Program-made: the position numbers and the translations under genes
Shown here: positions 1 through 9,427 of the stretch, one piece after another
Position numbering within the stretch: position 1 is the first letter of the stretch
Layout: each line of letters opens with the position of its first letter
Notes under the pieces: model-generated
What the model was told of the DNA's origin: nothing
The model's database searches: none
The model's input: only the letters and a program-made list of their open reading frames with translations
Assembly: GCF_963678635.1 (NCBI RefSeq)
Contig: NC_087067.1
Span: 48,901,618-48,965,617, forward strand
DNA from: Symsagittifera roscoffensis
Taxonomy: Eukaryota; Xenacoelomorpha; Acoela; Convolutidae
Direction of reading: 5' to 3'
Length of the DNA: 64,000 nt

Positions 1-140
1 GATCTCGAACTACTCCTAGGTATTTAACATTGGTTTTCTCCTCAATTATTTTTATCATCTAGAGTTATAGTATACTTTTCATCCTTTTTCCTTGAATGTT
101 TTTTTCTGAAAACGTTGAGTTCTGTTTTTTTTTGCATTCA

Positions 141-951
141 GTGATCTAGAACGGGACATCATAGCATTGCCATGCTCAGCTGGTGGTTTAGGTCTGATAA
201 ATCTAACAGAATGTGCGTCTCGTTTCTATGAAAACTCGGTCAAGCTGACAAACAAACTGGAAAACGCAATTATTGCTAAACAAGATCTTATTGACTACAC
301 GAATAGAACTGGACGAGCAGAAATTTCAGATCGAACCGTAAACATGCTAAAGAAGCCCTCGAAATTGTGTATTCCCGAAGTGAGAATGAAATGAAGCGCA
401 CGCTAGACCTGCTACAGCCAAAAGGAACATCCGCATGGCTGACTTGTCTGCCATCTAGGGAGCAGAATTTTTACATGAACAGAGACGAGTTCCGGGATGC
501 GCTATGTCTCCGATATGGATGGCACCTGAAAGGAATGGCTCAAACTTGTGAGTATGGCGCAGCAAATGATATTGACCATGCCTTGATTTGTAAGTTGGGT
601 GGTTTCGTCATAATGCGTCACAACGCTGTCCGCGACGTCGAAGCCGACTTTTTACGTAACGTGTGCAAGGATGTGAGCGTTGAGCCCGGTCTGATCCAAT
701 TGGCGGGAATTGAAGAACTTGCAAGTGGAAGCAATCTGGAAGACAATGCAAGACTGGATATTTCTTGTCGAGGTTTTTGGGCGCCACTGCAGAAAATGTT
801 TCTTGACGTCCGTTTCACACACCCGAACGCTCCAAGTAATTGGAACAGAAAACTGAAGCCACTCCTAAAGACTCAATCTGCGAATGTCGAAGGGACTGGA
901 AAACAAACCTTTCATGAATCACATGTCTTTGTAGACTTCAATATAACTTAA
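141..951 (+). pseudogene. Zinc-finger plus endonuclease-like ORF, copy 1 (frameshifted)
   Basis: This copy is colinear with the intact 285-codon ORF at 31269-32126 but lacks one G near 330, which splits it into two frames (167-394 and 367-951). It carries a Cys/His cluster, then an RHN...RD...EP stretch and an ARLD...DVRF stretch. The order resembles the C-terminal finger and restriction-endonuclease-like domain of reverse-transcriptase proteins of the R2/R4 type; this is from recall of the pattern, not a search. It begins after a pyrimidine tract and CAG (about 122-140), which looks like a splice acceptor. The RT domain expected upstream in the same orientation is absent. Confidence 0.6.
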
Positions 952-1522
952 TTTCATGCTATAAATCTGGTAAAATTAAGAAATATTCTTAGGTGGGAAG
1001 GAATACGAGAACAAAAAACACTTTATTTGCACATCGACATTAATTTCAATACACAAGTGTATGTCAAAGGTTTTCTATCAATTCATAAAAAGATTATAAC
1101 ATCATTAGATACGCATAGTTACAATAAACAAAACAAAATCTATTACAATTATTGATGATTACTTTTCACCTGAGAGCTTCAAGGTGGTTTATATATAAAT
1201 GTTATTATATAAATTTGAAGCTTTTCCATGAAACTCTACCATGAGTTGCCACAGAGGGGTCTTCTTTAAATAATAATAAATAATAATTTTTGAATTTTTA
1301 TCCTTGCTTTTCTGTATGTTAGTATGTCTTTAAAGTTGACTTTGTCATCTGTTAGTTTGTTCCAGATTACCACGGACTTTTTAAAGAAGGAATTTTCTAT
1401 GTATTGCCCATTTTATTTGAGAGGACACCGGAAGAAACAACAATACACGTCCTGCAGTACCCGAGACACCGACATAAACATTTTGTGCCACAATCAATAA
1501 ACATTCCTCATAGAAAATCATT
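952..1522. other. Spacer of the 1.96-kb unit
   Basis: AT-rich spacer between the plus-strand nuclease-like ORF and the minus-strand RT tail, which converge here. Near-identical spacers occur at 30184-30748 and 32127-32683. I see no gene in it. It probably holds the 3' untranslated ends of both flanking fragments. Confidence 0.6.
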
Positions 1523-2090
1523 TCAGCATAGATTGTACACTTTCAGTATTTCTCTGTTCTTTATACCGATGGTTAACTCAAAACCCTTCGCTTGATTGTA
1601 TCTGTCGCCGAAATATAATTTTTTGTTTCTTGTGTTAATATCTATTTGGTGGTTATCATACTTAATATTTTTATAGGCTGGCAATAATTGATGTTGTTTT
1701 TTCCAAAAGTGACATAGTATTTTATAGTCTAGGAACATTGTTACTGGCAATATATTCTGTTTTTCCAGAGATATCATTAAGTTAGCGGATATTCCTTTTA
1801 AAAGAATTGCTGGGTAATGTAAATGACTAATTACCAGTGCATTCATTATCAAGAATCTTGTTTTTAGTGGCAATGGCGTTTTGATTGATTGAAGTGTTTT
1901 TATTCCGCATGCCATTTTCCTGAGAATTTTTTTGATTTCATCTTGGAATGTTAGAAACTGATCTCGAACTACTCCTAGGTATTTAACATTGGTTTTTTCC
2001 TCAATTATTTTTATCATCTAGAGTTATAGTATACTTTTCATCCTTTTTCCTTGAATGTTTTTTGCTGAAAACGTTGAGTTCTGTTTTTTT
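1523..2090 (-). pseudogene. LINE reverse transcriptase C-terminal fragment
   Basis: The minus frame 1523-2017 encodes the connection/thumb end of a LINE RT, with the signature KYLGVVRDQFLTF, then a helical segment and LPLKTRFLIMNALVISHLHY. Homology continues to about 2090 in another frame, so a frameshift lies near 2017. The catalytic palm (YADD) is missing. The fragment matches the RT end of the LINE at 34063-37900. It sits antisense and immediately upstream of the nuclease-like ORF. Confidence 0.75.
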
Positions 2091-2233
2091 TTGCATTCAG
2101 TGATCTAGAACGGGACATCATAGCATTGCCATGCTCAGCTGGTGGTTTAGGTCTGATAAATCCAACAGAATGTGCGTCTCGTTTCCATGAAAACTCGATC
2201 AAGCTGACAAATAAACTGAAAAACGCAATTATG
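2091..2233 (+). pseudogene. Truncated 5' end of the nuclease-like ORF
   Basis: This stretch repeats the start of the ORF (motif ALPCSAGGLGLINPTE) and stops abruptly near 2233, where unrelated sequence begins. It marks the end of the left tandem array. It contains small substitutions relative to the other copies. Confidence 0.7.
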
Positions 2234-2289
2234 CAGACCTGATGCAGTTTGTATCAGTGGCGAACGGGGTCTAACGACAAACTGAAAAG

Positions 2290-2435
2290 AACCCGATTAC
2301 GCATTGCAGGGGTTTTCTGAGCAGATTCAGAGAACCTACAACGGCGGAAGATGCAGTAAGGCCAGCAATGAAAGATATTCTAGAGTCAATGGGCGAGATA
2401 ATGGATACGTTTAAAGAAGGAGCAGTAGTAGATAC
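2290..2435 (+). pseudogene. Diverged fragment of the giant element's accessory ORF
   Basis: The translation includes GFLSRFREPTTAEDAV and KDILESMGEIMDTFKEG. This aligns colinearly with GFLSRLRDPATAENAV and KDILESMGEVVDATKEG in the SGNH ORF of the giant element (about 20083-20190). It is clearly homologous but divergent at both DNA and protein level, so it comes from another lineage of the same retrotransposon family. The flanking sequence on both sides does not match. Confidence 0.7.
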
Positions 2436-2539
2436 TAATGACAACAGCTGTTTGTTCAGTTTTTCTATGAATTGGAAAACGGACTTGTTTTTGCTTAAAA
2501 CTATGAAACACGGTTCCCAGTTGACACTTATTTTAAATA

Positions 2540-3289
2540 TGTCGTTTTAAATTCAAGTTTTTGGTCGATCGTTTTACAGGGAGTCAGTGGGAACTGGAGT
2601 GATTGCTGGGGCGATGGATTAGATTGTGTTGCATTGGGCAGTTCGTTTGTTGGCGGTGACTTTTCTTCTTGAGTTGTGATGGGGGATGTGCTTGTTGGTC
2701 ATTTCAGTCAAAAGAAGCGCAGCTTAGTATAAGTATCTGATAGACTCGTAGCCTGATATGAAATCAATCTGATTGAGGTTATTTCAACTCCAGTTTCTTC
2801 TCTGCATTTGTTAGTTTTCTCAATTTGGTTGGCTTGATTCCGAACAATCTGACTTTTTTCTTCTATCCACGTTGTACTTTAATCTTCCGTATCTAGAAAA
2901 TTTCTAGAATTTTGACTGAAATATGTGATGAAGGGACTCCTGACTGTAACCTCGGTTACTATGATACTTTAGACGGCTAACTGTTTAGACTTTACCAGTC
3001 TGTAATTTGAACTAATTTTGTCTCTGTATTGATGCTGCGGCTAATTTTTTTTCAATAAACGAAGTCTTTTCTCTTTTCTTTGATGATTATTCGTGGTAAC
3101 CGATTTATTTGCATTCATAAGCGTATTCATAAAATATATTATATATTTATATGCGGGCTTCACTATCTCGCCATGTTTAAGCTTTTTCACCGTATTATTT
3201 TTGCATGTTTAAGCTATATCGTTTAATGCAATGGTTAAGATTTTTTTTCGATTTTCCATTTTGATTTTAGTGGTTTTTACCGAGTTTAA
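2540..3289. other. Non-coding AT-rich stretch
   Basis: No ORF of note, RNA gene or clear repeat was seen here. The stretch becomes very AT-rich around 3120-3160. It lies between the element fragment and the satellite remnant. Confidence 0.5.
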
Positions 3290-3426
3290 ATTAAGCAGCC
3301 CAATATCGAATTAGGCGTTGCGAATTTGGCCTCCAATTTTGAATGCCCGAATCATTTTAGTTAACGAGATAAGACGATTTCTAAAAATTTTCAAAAAAAT
3401 TTCCGAAATTTCAAATAACAAAATAA
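3290..3426 (+). repeat. Satellite monomer remnant at the 5' insertion edge
   Basis: This stretch follows the monomer of the 28-29.7 kb satellite: GCGAATTTGGCCTCCAA, then a CGAGATAAGACG-like motif, then TTTTCAAAAAAATTTC. The homology ends exactly where the 5' LTR begins, and the satellite resumes right after the 3' LTR. This supports the LTR boundaries and shows that the giant element inserted within satellite DNA. Confidence 0.65.
3423..3426. other. Candidate target-site duplication ATAA (left)
   Basis: ATAA precedes the 5' LTR and ATAA occurs again at 27971-27974. One base is shared with the terminal A of the LTR, so the duplication could be TAA or ATAA. A 4-bp duplication is within the usual range for Ty3/gypsy integration. 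Confidence 0.4.
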
Positions 3427-4346
3427 TGTGACATTCGACCAGAATGGCCAAAATGCAATTTATGCAGACTTCGAATTTTTAGCAGTAAGCCTTCCGGATT
3501 GATGATTATTAAGAATTAAGAACGTTATTGGAACGATTGGCCAAACGGTGAGGGCTAGAATATTCTGGTATTTTAAACTTTCAAAAATTCGAATTATGAC
3601 GTCATATTTCTGAGAAACGTCAGAAACGGCCATTTTGACAAAAACGAGAAAGAAAGAGAGAACAACATTAGCTGCGCTAACAACAACTACGAAATAGAGA
3701 TTGGAAAACTACAACGAGTTACAGAGTAACAGAGAACACTCCGAGTTGCAACTATTGTGTCGCTACAATAGTTGCAGGGCCGTTGCAGACAACGGTGAAG
3801 GGTGGAGGACAGCCTTCCGGATTAAGAGGAAGTCAAGATTAACAAGCTTGATTCAGCGGATTTGTCAATCCGGAGGGGTAAAGGAACTGAAACTTTTATC
3901 CTGTTACATAAACTTTTAGCTTCCTGTCATGTCCTGACTTGAATTTAATTAACATCTAGATTCATTTTGATAAGGATGAGAAGCTAGGAGTTGGGGGAAA
4001 GGGTTGATCCATCTTCGATGGAGATGATGATTTTTATCTACTGAACAAAAACAATAGTAATATAATAAGTAGTAGCCCTGTTTTTAGGAGTGACCTCGTG
4101 GTCTGGGGATACTGAGACCCAGCCATGAGCTCACTATTTCTGCATGTAATCTAGTTAATTTGAGTGTTTTGACCGAAGCCGAAGGCAGTAACGTTTTTGT
4201 CGACCCGATGTTAGAAAACACCACCGAAAAGTACTGGCTTGGTAGAGACGGTGAAAAGCATGCAAAGCTCTGTTTAGACGCTAGCCAGTCGTCTTAAGAC
4301 TTAGTTTTGTTTTCCGTTGATATGTATCTTCCGGGCGAATGTTACA
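3427..4346 (+). repeat. 5' LTR
   Basis: This 920-bp stretch matches 27052-27971 without gaps. It begins TGTG and ends TACA. I count about four differences in the central part (one each near 3573, 3588, 3634 and 4223) plus a few clustered at the two ends. It holds three copies of the CCGGA motif seen in the leader: two inverted (about 3475 and 3812) and one direct (3867). The 3812 and 3867 copies could pair as a stem around a ~45-nt loop. A TATA-like AGTAATATAATAAG lies near 4050. The LTR contains only short shadow ORFs. Confidence 0.9.
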
Positions 4347-4358
4347 TAGATGTTTTTA

Positions 4359-4376
4359 TGGCGCTCCTGGGTGTTA
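4359..4376 (+). other. Possible primer-binding site
   Basis: TGGCGCTCCTGGG begins 12 nt after the LTR end. Primer-binding sites usually start with TGG, complementary to a tRNA CCA end, but normally within a few bases of the LTR. I cannot name a matching tRNA, so this is only a candidate. Confidence 0.22.
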
Positions 4377-4905
4377 TTCTTTTTTAACATCATGACCGGC
4401 AGAACCGTTAACGAGCACTCCGCGCCGAGCGGATGCTCACATTAACGCCCTTAATAGGCCTAAACCGCCGGGGCGGAAGGGTAGTTCGGAACGCGGAAGC
4501 CTTCCGGATTACCGTGAATAGTTTTTTAACCTAGTTAAGACCGAAAATTCACGAACCAGGAAGGGTGGGGGGAATCGCGAACCCCTCATCCCCTGAGTGG
4601 TTTGTGACCAAAAACACTTAAAGATATAAGTAAAACCAAACAAAAAGTAGTATAGTACCCAAGAAAAACAAAAAACATAAAAAATAAACGAAAAAACCAA
4701 AAACAGTAAAAAAGTAAAAAATCAGTAGAAATCATCCCCCCAGACAAGATGTGATCCGACCCCCCCGTTTGTTGTTGATAGATATATTGTTGTTACAGGC
4801 ATTTATATCAGTCAAGATTGTTACGGTCAGTTTTGTAGCCCGTTTGTGAGGCTTGTACTGTAGGGTTATTTGAGCATTTAAGCACGTTAATGATAAATTG
4901 CGCTC

Positions 4906-6543
4906 AATCCGGAAGGGTCAGCTGATTTGCGCTCAATTCGGAAGGCTCTTGGGAGAAGACTGATCCGGCAAGCAGTACAAGGAGCAACAAGAAGAGGCTC
5001 AACGACAACAACAATCGACTGTTGGGTATCGTTAACAAGTTTTGTATCCCTTTTGGTACAAAAATTAAAATAGTAATCTGTGGGGGGCTCGACAGTGCTG
5101 CACTGTAGTGACCCTTCACCGAACTGCGAATATCCGAGTTAAGCACCTTAATTCGGATATTAAACAAACCCGGAGGGGTATATTATTACTATTATTATTA
5201 CTTATAGAGCCTATATTAATAGTCTTATATCGTTTTTCAGTGAAAAACAACGAAAACAGACCGGTTTTTAGGGTCAAAATAGCGATATTTTGATCCCCCC
5301 ACAAGTCGCGATTTTTGAAATATCGATATTTTTTGAAACGGAAAAAAGCGCTAAGTTAGTGTGTTACATCGTAACTGCACTACCATAATAGAGAGAACCG
5401 GTTAAGTTTAGTTCGAAAGTGGTTGGAACTATTTTGGTACCGAGAACCGAAATTTCGTGATTTTTGAGAAAACGAAACACTATAAATTTAGAAAATTTTT
5501 GAAATTTTTGAGTTACAGTAGTAAAAATAGTTGTTCGGACAACGTCCACTAGTGAATCTACAAGTTGTAAAACCCGCTACCCGAAAGCCTTCCCGGTTGC
5601 AGAGTAATCGAACTTAACGTGTTTGATTTGGTGGATTCATCAATCCGGAGGGGTACAGGTAGCATAGTTTTTTGCAAATTTTTTCAACTAAAGCGTTTTA
5701 GATCGGGTCTTTTGCATTGAACTAGAAGAGTATAGGCCTTTTGAGCTCGGATCAATAGTTTTTAGGTCGAAAGGACCTGATTTGCGGAAAAAGTTAGGCG
5801 GAACCTATAAGAGAGAAATTTCTTGACTTTAGAAAAAAAACGTTTTGGTTAATAACTTTGGAACTACTAGGCATATCAAGTTGATCTTGGTACCAATAGA
5901 TCAGAAATTAGCTGAGCTTACTGATAAGGACAAAAGTTTTTCGGAAAAGTAAGCGTGGAATTTTTTTTGAGATTGTTTTTAGCAAATTCCTCAATTTGGA
6001 AGGGTACACCCTTCACGTTTTACAAAATTTTTTTAGAAAAGCCCTTATACCCCTAACAAAAGGTAATAGCGGTTGAATAAAGTAACTTTAGGCTGTTCTA
6101 GACGAAAAGGGAAGGCTAAAGGCACAGCAAAACCTTAATCGATCCGAAGTTAGGCGAGCGATAAGACCCTTCACCGTTAGTGTGAATTGTCAAATAGGAG
6201 GCTTAACTTCAATCCGGAAGGGTCTAGGAAAGTAGCACATACCCTTCCTAGTTAATTGAAAGAGCAAAATTGCATCGGAGAACGTATCCGGAGGGGTATA
6301 GGTTGAAAGTAAGAAATCTCCGAAAAGCTACTTTTACAAAACCGGAGGGTTCCCAATCCGGAGGGGTCAAATTTTTTTTCAAGTTAGTAGGGTTCCGAAT
6401 CCGGAGGGGTCTTATAGTTGCTAATTCGGAGGGGTCCAAATCCGGAGGGGTCTTATATTAACTAACTCAGAGGGGTCCCAATCCGGAGGGGTCTAGATTC
6501 TGCCAGTCCGGAAGGGTCCTATTTGTGCCAATCCGGAGGGGTA
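4906..6543 (+). repeat. Array of ~16 direct AATCCGGAGGGGTC motifs in the leader
   Basis: Direct copies start near 4906, 4935, 5167, 5642, 5993, 6211, 6285, 6339, 6355, 6398, 6423, 6439, 6466, 6480, 6504 and 6530. Variation is mainly GGAGGGGT versus GGAAGGGT. From 6339 to 6543 they are only about 15-45 bp apart. Inverted or near-inverted copies (CCTTCCGGATT, ACCCTTCACCG) occur near 4500, 5108, 5585, 6007, 6167 and 6241. The core CCGGA(A/G)GGGT is kept while the spacers vary, as expected for protein-binding sites or short RNA structures rather than a simple tandem repeat. A seventeenth direct copy lies in each LTR. Confidence 0.85.
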
Positions 6544-7327
6544 TTATTTTATTAAAGGACTTAGGTAGACGAAAGAAAGACTAAAAAGTGAGAGGTATTA
6601 GGTTATTAGCACACCGGCTAGGGATCAGTGACTGCACTGGTAACTTGCCTTTCAATAAGAACCAGACCAAAACAAAACAAGTCCGAACTCGGATATTCGC
6701 GACACTAAGTCTAAATTAAAAAGAGCGTGATTCATTGGTGTGGATTGTAACATAATACGTTTTTGGGAAAAGTGACTGCCCTGAGGAGTTTAGTAGGTCT
6801 AGCTCGGGCAGTCCGAAGGCAGATAGGTAACACAGTACTCGGTGGGTGCAATAGACGCCCACTTGAGAAAATTACTGCCTTCAAAGTTTTGTCTGTTTGG
6901 TACAGCACCGAGCAGGGAAAGCTTTTTCTTTAAAAGACAGGTTCGACTATTGTACTGCGACCGACTAAGAGTACATTACACATACGTTTTTTTATAGAAT
7001 TATTCATAGTGTGACATTAAATATATATATTTTATTTTTTTTGATTTTAAATCAACATAAACTGTGCTTGATTGGGTAGTGAGTACACTATCTTTTAAAA
7101 TGACTGATAACATCATATTCTGCTAGTTTTCAAATCTTACCACCGATAATCGGTTAGTGTGAATAAATTTTATACAAACTGTACTCTGATAACATACAGG
7201 GATTCGTGGTCACTATTTAATAGAATCTTGTGAAAATTATTGTGTTGTGTCATTATTATTGTTAATAAAACTATAAGGTATCTAGCAATCGGGTTAAATA
7301 TAGGCATTAATAAGTGACAAATAGAGA

Positions 7328-9427
7328 ATGAGTCTAGACAAGTCAAGGATACCAAAACGAGGTGATAGCTCTAGGAAATTCATACCTGAAAAGCAAAGAA
7401 AAACGATGACCGATCCTTTTGTGGATTGGATCAAGCGATCCCGGTCCGATAAAGGGGAGACGGTTTCAGGCAGAATGGTTGAAACGAGAAGTCAGAAGAC
7501 CTCAGAAGAGCGAAAAGAACTGTTAGAAGTGGAGGTCAATACGGACCATACCATGAACGACAACCAGGAAGTAAATGGACTGGAAGGGAGAGGCAGAAGG
7601 CTGGCGAGTGAATCTACTCCGGTAGAACAAGGCCATGATTTTGCCACTTCCACCGGGACATTGGATCGAGAGGAGATGTCGGAACTGTCCGATATCTCAA
7701 CTGAAGTAACGGCAACTAGAAGATCTCCGACAGACAACACTATGATGGCAGGCGGAACTGGGAAACAAACAACGTCATCATCATTCTCAGAAAGAATGAA
7801 GAACACCTTCGGAAACATCTTTCCATTCAGCATGGGAGGAGGAGCAGGAAACGACGGTGAATCCCAGGAGGAAGAAGATGAAGAGGAGCAAGGGGACTTT
7901 GGATCTCAAGTCAGCCTCAATAGTTCGATCCAGGAGAACGAGGCATACGTCGGAAGAGAGACTGGAACCATGGACAAATTTGGTGTAGTGACAACGATAA
8001 GCAAAGAGGCAAACACACCGAGCCAGTCAAAAGTCTTCGCGATTATGACAAGTTCAGAGCCACAGACTGGAGAGAGTAGAACCAGAGGGCTAGGCAACGC
8101 GTTAGCGGATCCTGAAATAGATAATGAGAAGACGTCGAGACAGAGAGTCAAGGCCCGGATCTCGACCAGCACGAAGCTACCTGGGACCGACAGGGTTACA
8201 CCGCCACTAGTGACGCCACTCGTGGATAACGGGGCAGCACTAGAAGAAGCTTTAAACAACATAGTGGACAGTTTAGGAGAACAAAACGAGCAGATGTCAA
8301 TAAGGATGAGTGAACTAGAAAGAGCAGTTCACATTGAAAGAGAAAGTCTGCGGGAAGAAATAAACCGCAATAGACAGGAAGTTGGCAGGAGCGAAAAACG
8401 CTTGAAAGAAAGAACGGACGAGCATATGGCGAAGAACTTGTCGCGAATGACCAGAGAGGCGGAACAGCGAGAGTCACGCTTAAGAGACGACATGGAGAAG
8501 TTAAGAATTCAGCAAGAGCAGTCTCTTGGGACTGTTGACACAAAGATAGACGCGATGATGGAGAGGCGAACTCAGGCTATCATGGATAGGTTGGACGGGC
8601 TACTAAGCAGCAAGAGTGGACCAAAAGAAGGAGAACCGAACTCGGGATGTCCCAGCAGGGAACCGAGGGTGAACTTCAATGAACATCAAAAGAGGAAGAC
8701 GTATGGATCCACTAGAGGCAGGGGCAGTTCATCAGGCTATGCCACAAGGGGTAATGGAGCATGGGGCCCGAACAGTAGAGCAAGTTCAAAGGGGAACAGA
8801 CAGACCTCTAACGAACGGCCAACGCAAGGCACACATGCGACTGGGAGAAGTGATTCCGGCAACAGGGGGCATGCAAGCCCGAGGAGGAGTCATGTGGGCC
8901 AAGCGGGAAACACTCACGGTGATTCGGTTTGCAGGGATGCACCGCACACAGAGCCTTCGACGAGGTGTGAGGACACTCAAGCAGGACACTCAAGGGATGC
9001 TACGGCAATGGCCACAGCATTTGAACCCCTAAACAGGTCCTTGGAGACATTCCTGACAAGGTTATCAAGAACCAATGAACGCAGTGAGAAGTCCAGAAGA
9101 GTCTTTAAGAAACCAAGATGCTACAAAGACGAATCTGATGGCTGTATTGATACCTGGATAGAGGTAATGAAGCTGCATTTCGAGGAAGAGGACTTGTCGG
9201 AGAGACAGGAATGCAGCGCGCTCACCAGCAACTTAGAAGGGACAGCCCTGAGCTGTGTCATGGCCAAGAAGCAATATCAACGTGACACTGCTGAGAAAAT
9301 CTTCGAAATCTTGTTAAACCATTTTGGATCAGGGGTGCAGGGGCACCAGGCGATGATGCGCTTCGAGAAACGGAGGCAACGAGAAGATGAAACGATAGAC
9401 AAGTTTCTGATGATTTGGAAATGCTGA
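7328..9427 (+). CDS. gag: Gag, N-terminal part (capsid region interrupted)
   Basis: A 699-codon frame starting at ATG 7328. Residues 1-300 are polar and probably disordered, with an acidic run near 180-195. Residues about 300-430 form a long charged coiled coil. Residues about 455-520 are rich in Arg, Gly and Ser, as in RNA-binding tails. From about 600 to the end the sequence fits the retrotransposon Gag capsid-type domain (Trp and Phe-rich helices ending in DETIDKFL). The frame stops at 9425 in the middle of that domain, and the remainder continues in the -1 frame from about 9409. A frame change inside a domain is odd; it could be an indel in this copy or a recoding site, though I see no standard slippery heptamer. 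The product would assemble the particle and bind genomic RNA. Confidence 0.8.
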   Translation: MSLDKSRIPKRGDSSRKFIPEKQRKTMTDPFVDWIKRSRSDKGETVSGRMVETRSQKTSEERKELLEVEVNTDHTMNDNQEVNGLEGRGRRLASESTPVEQGHDFATSTGTLDREEMSELSDISTEVTATRRSPTDNTMMAGGTGKQTTSSSFSERMKNTFGNIFPFSMGGGAGNDGESQEEEDEEEQGDFGSQVSLNSSIQENEAYVGRETGTMDKFGVVTTISKEANTPSQSKVFAIMTSSEPQTGESRTRGLGNALADPEIDNEKTSRQRVKARISTSTKLPGTDRVTPPLVTPLVDNGAALEEALNNIVDSLGEQNEQMSIRMSELERAVHIERESLREEINRNRQEVGRSEKRLKERTDEHMAKNLSRMTREAEQRESRLRDDMEKLRIQQEQSLGTVDTKIDAMMERRTQAIMDRLDGLLSSKSGPKEGEPNSGCPSREPRVNFNEHQKRKTYGSTRGRGSSSGYATRGNGAWGPNSRASSKGNRQTSNERPTQGTHATGRSDSGNRGHASPRRSHVGQAGNTHGDSVCRDAPHTEPSTRCEDTQAGHSRDATAMATAFEPLNRSLETFLTRLSRTNERSEKSRRVFKKPRCYKDESDGCIDTWIEVMKLHFEEEDLSERQECSALTSNLEGTALSCVMAKKQYQRDTAEKIFEILLNHFGSGVQGHQAMMRFEKRRQREDETIDKFLMIWKC

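Larger units (their letters stand above)
1..2233. repeat. Left tandem array of a ~1.96-kb composite unit
   Basis: The sequence beginning GATCTCGAACTACTCCTAGG at position 1 recurs at about 1960, so the period is about 1959 bp. Each unit holds the antisense 3' end of a LINE reverse transcriptase followed by a sense-strand nuclease-like ORF and a ~570-bp spacer. The second copy breaks off near 2233. The same unit recurs at 30110-34090 beyond the giant retrotransposon, so the two arrays may once have been closer together. Confidence 0.85.
4347..7327 (+). other. Long untranslated leader of the giant element
   Basis: About 3 kb between the 5' LTR and the gag ATG with no coding signal, only short shadow ORFs. 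It carries the dispersed AATCCGGAGGGGTC motif array (4906-6543) with some inverted copies. The stretch 6544-7327 has no motif copies and is AT-rich close to the gag start. Such a long leader is unusual and could hold packaging, insulator or silencing elements. Confidence 0.75.

Noticed and set aside
6339-6543. CRISPR-like spacing of short repeats
   Set aside because: Repeats are only ~14 bp, spacing is irregular, and the site is inside the leader of a eukaryotic retrotransposon.
7492-8543. Minus-strand ORFs opposite gag
   Set aside because: They mirror the gag frame and show no domain; similar shadows occur opposite pol and ORFs A to G.
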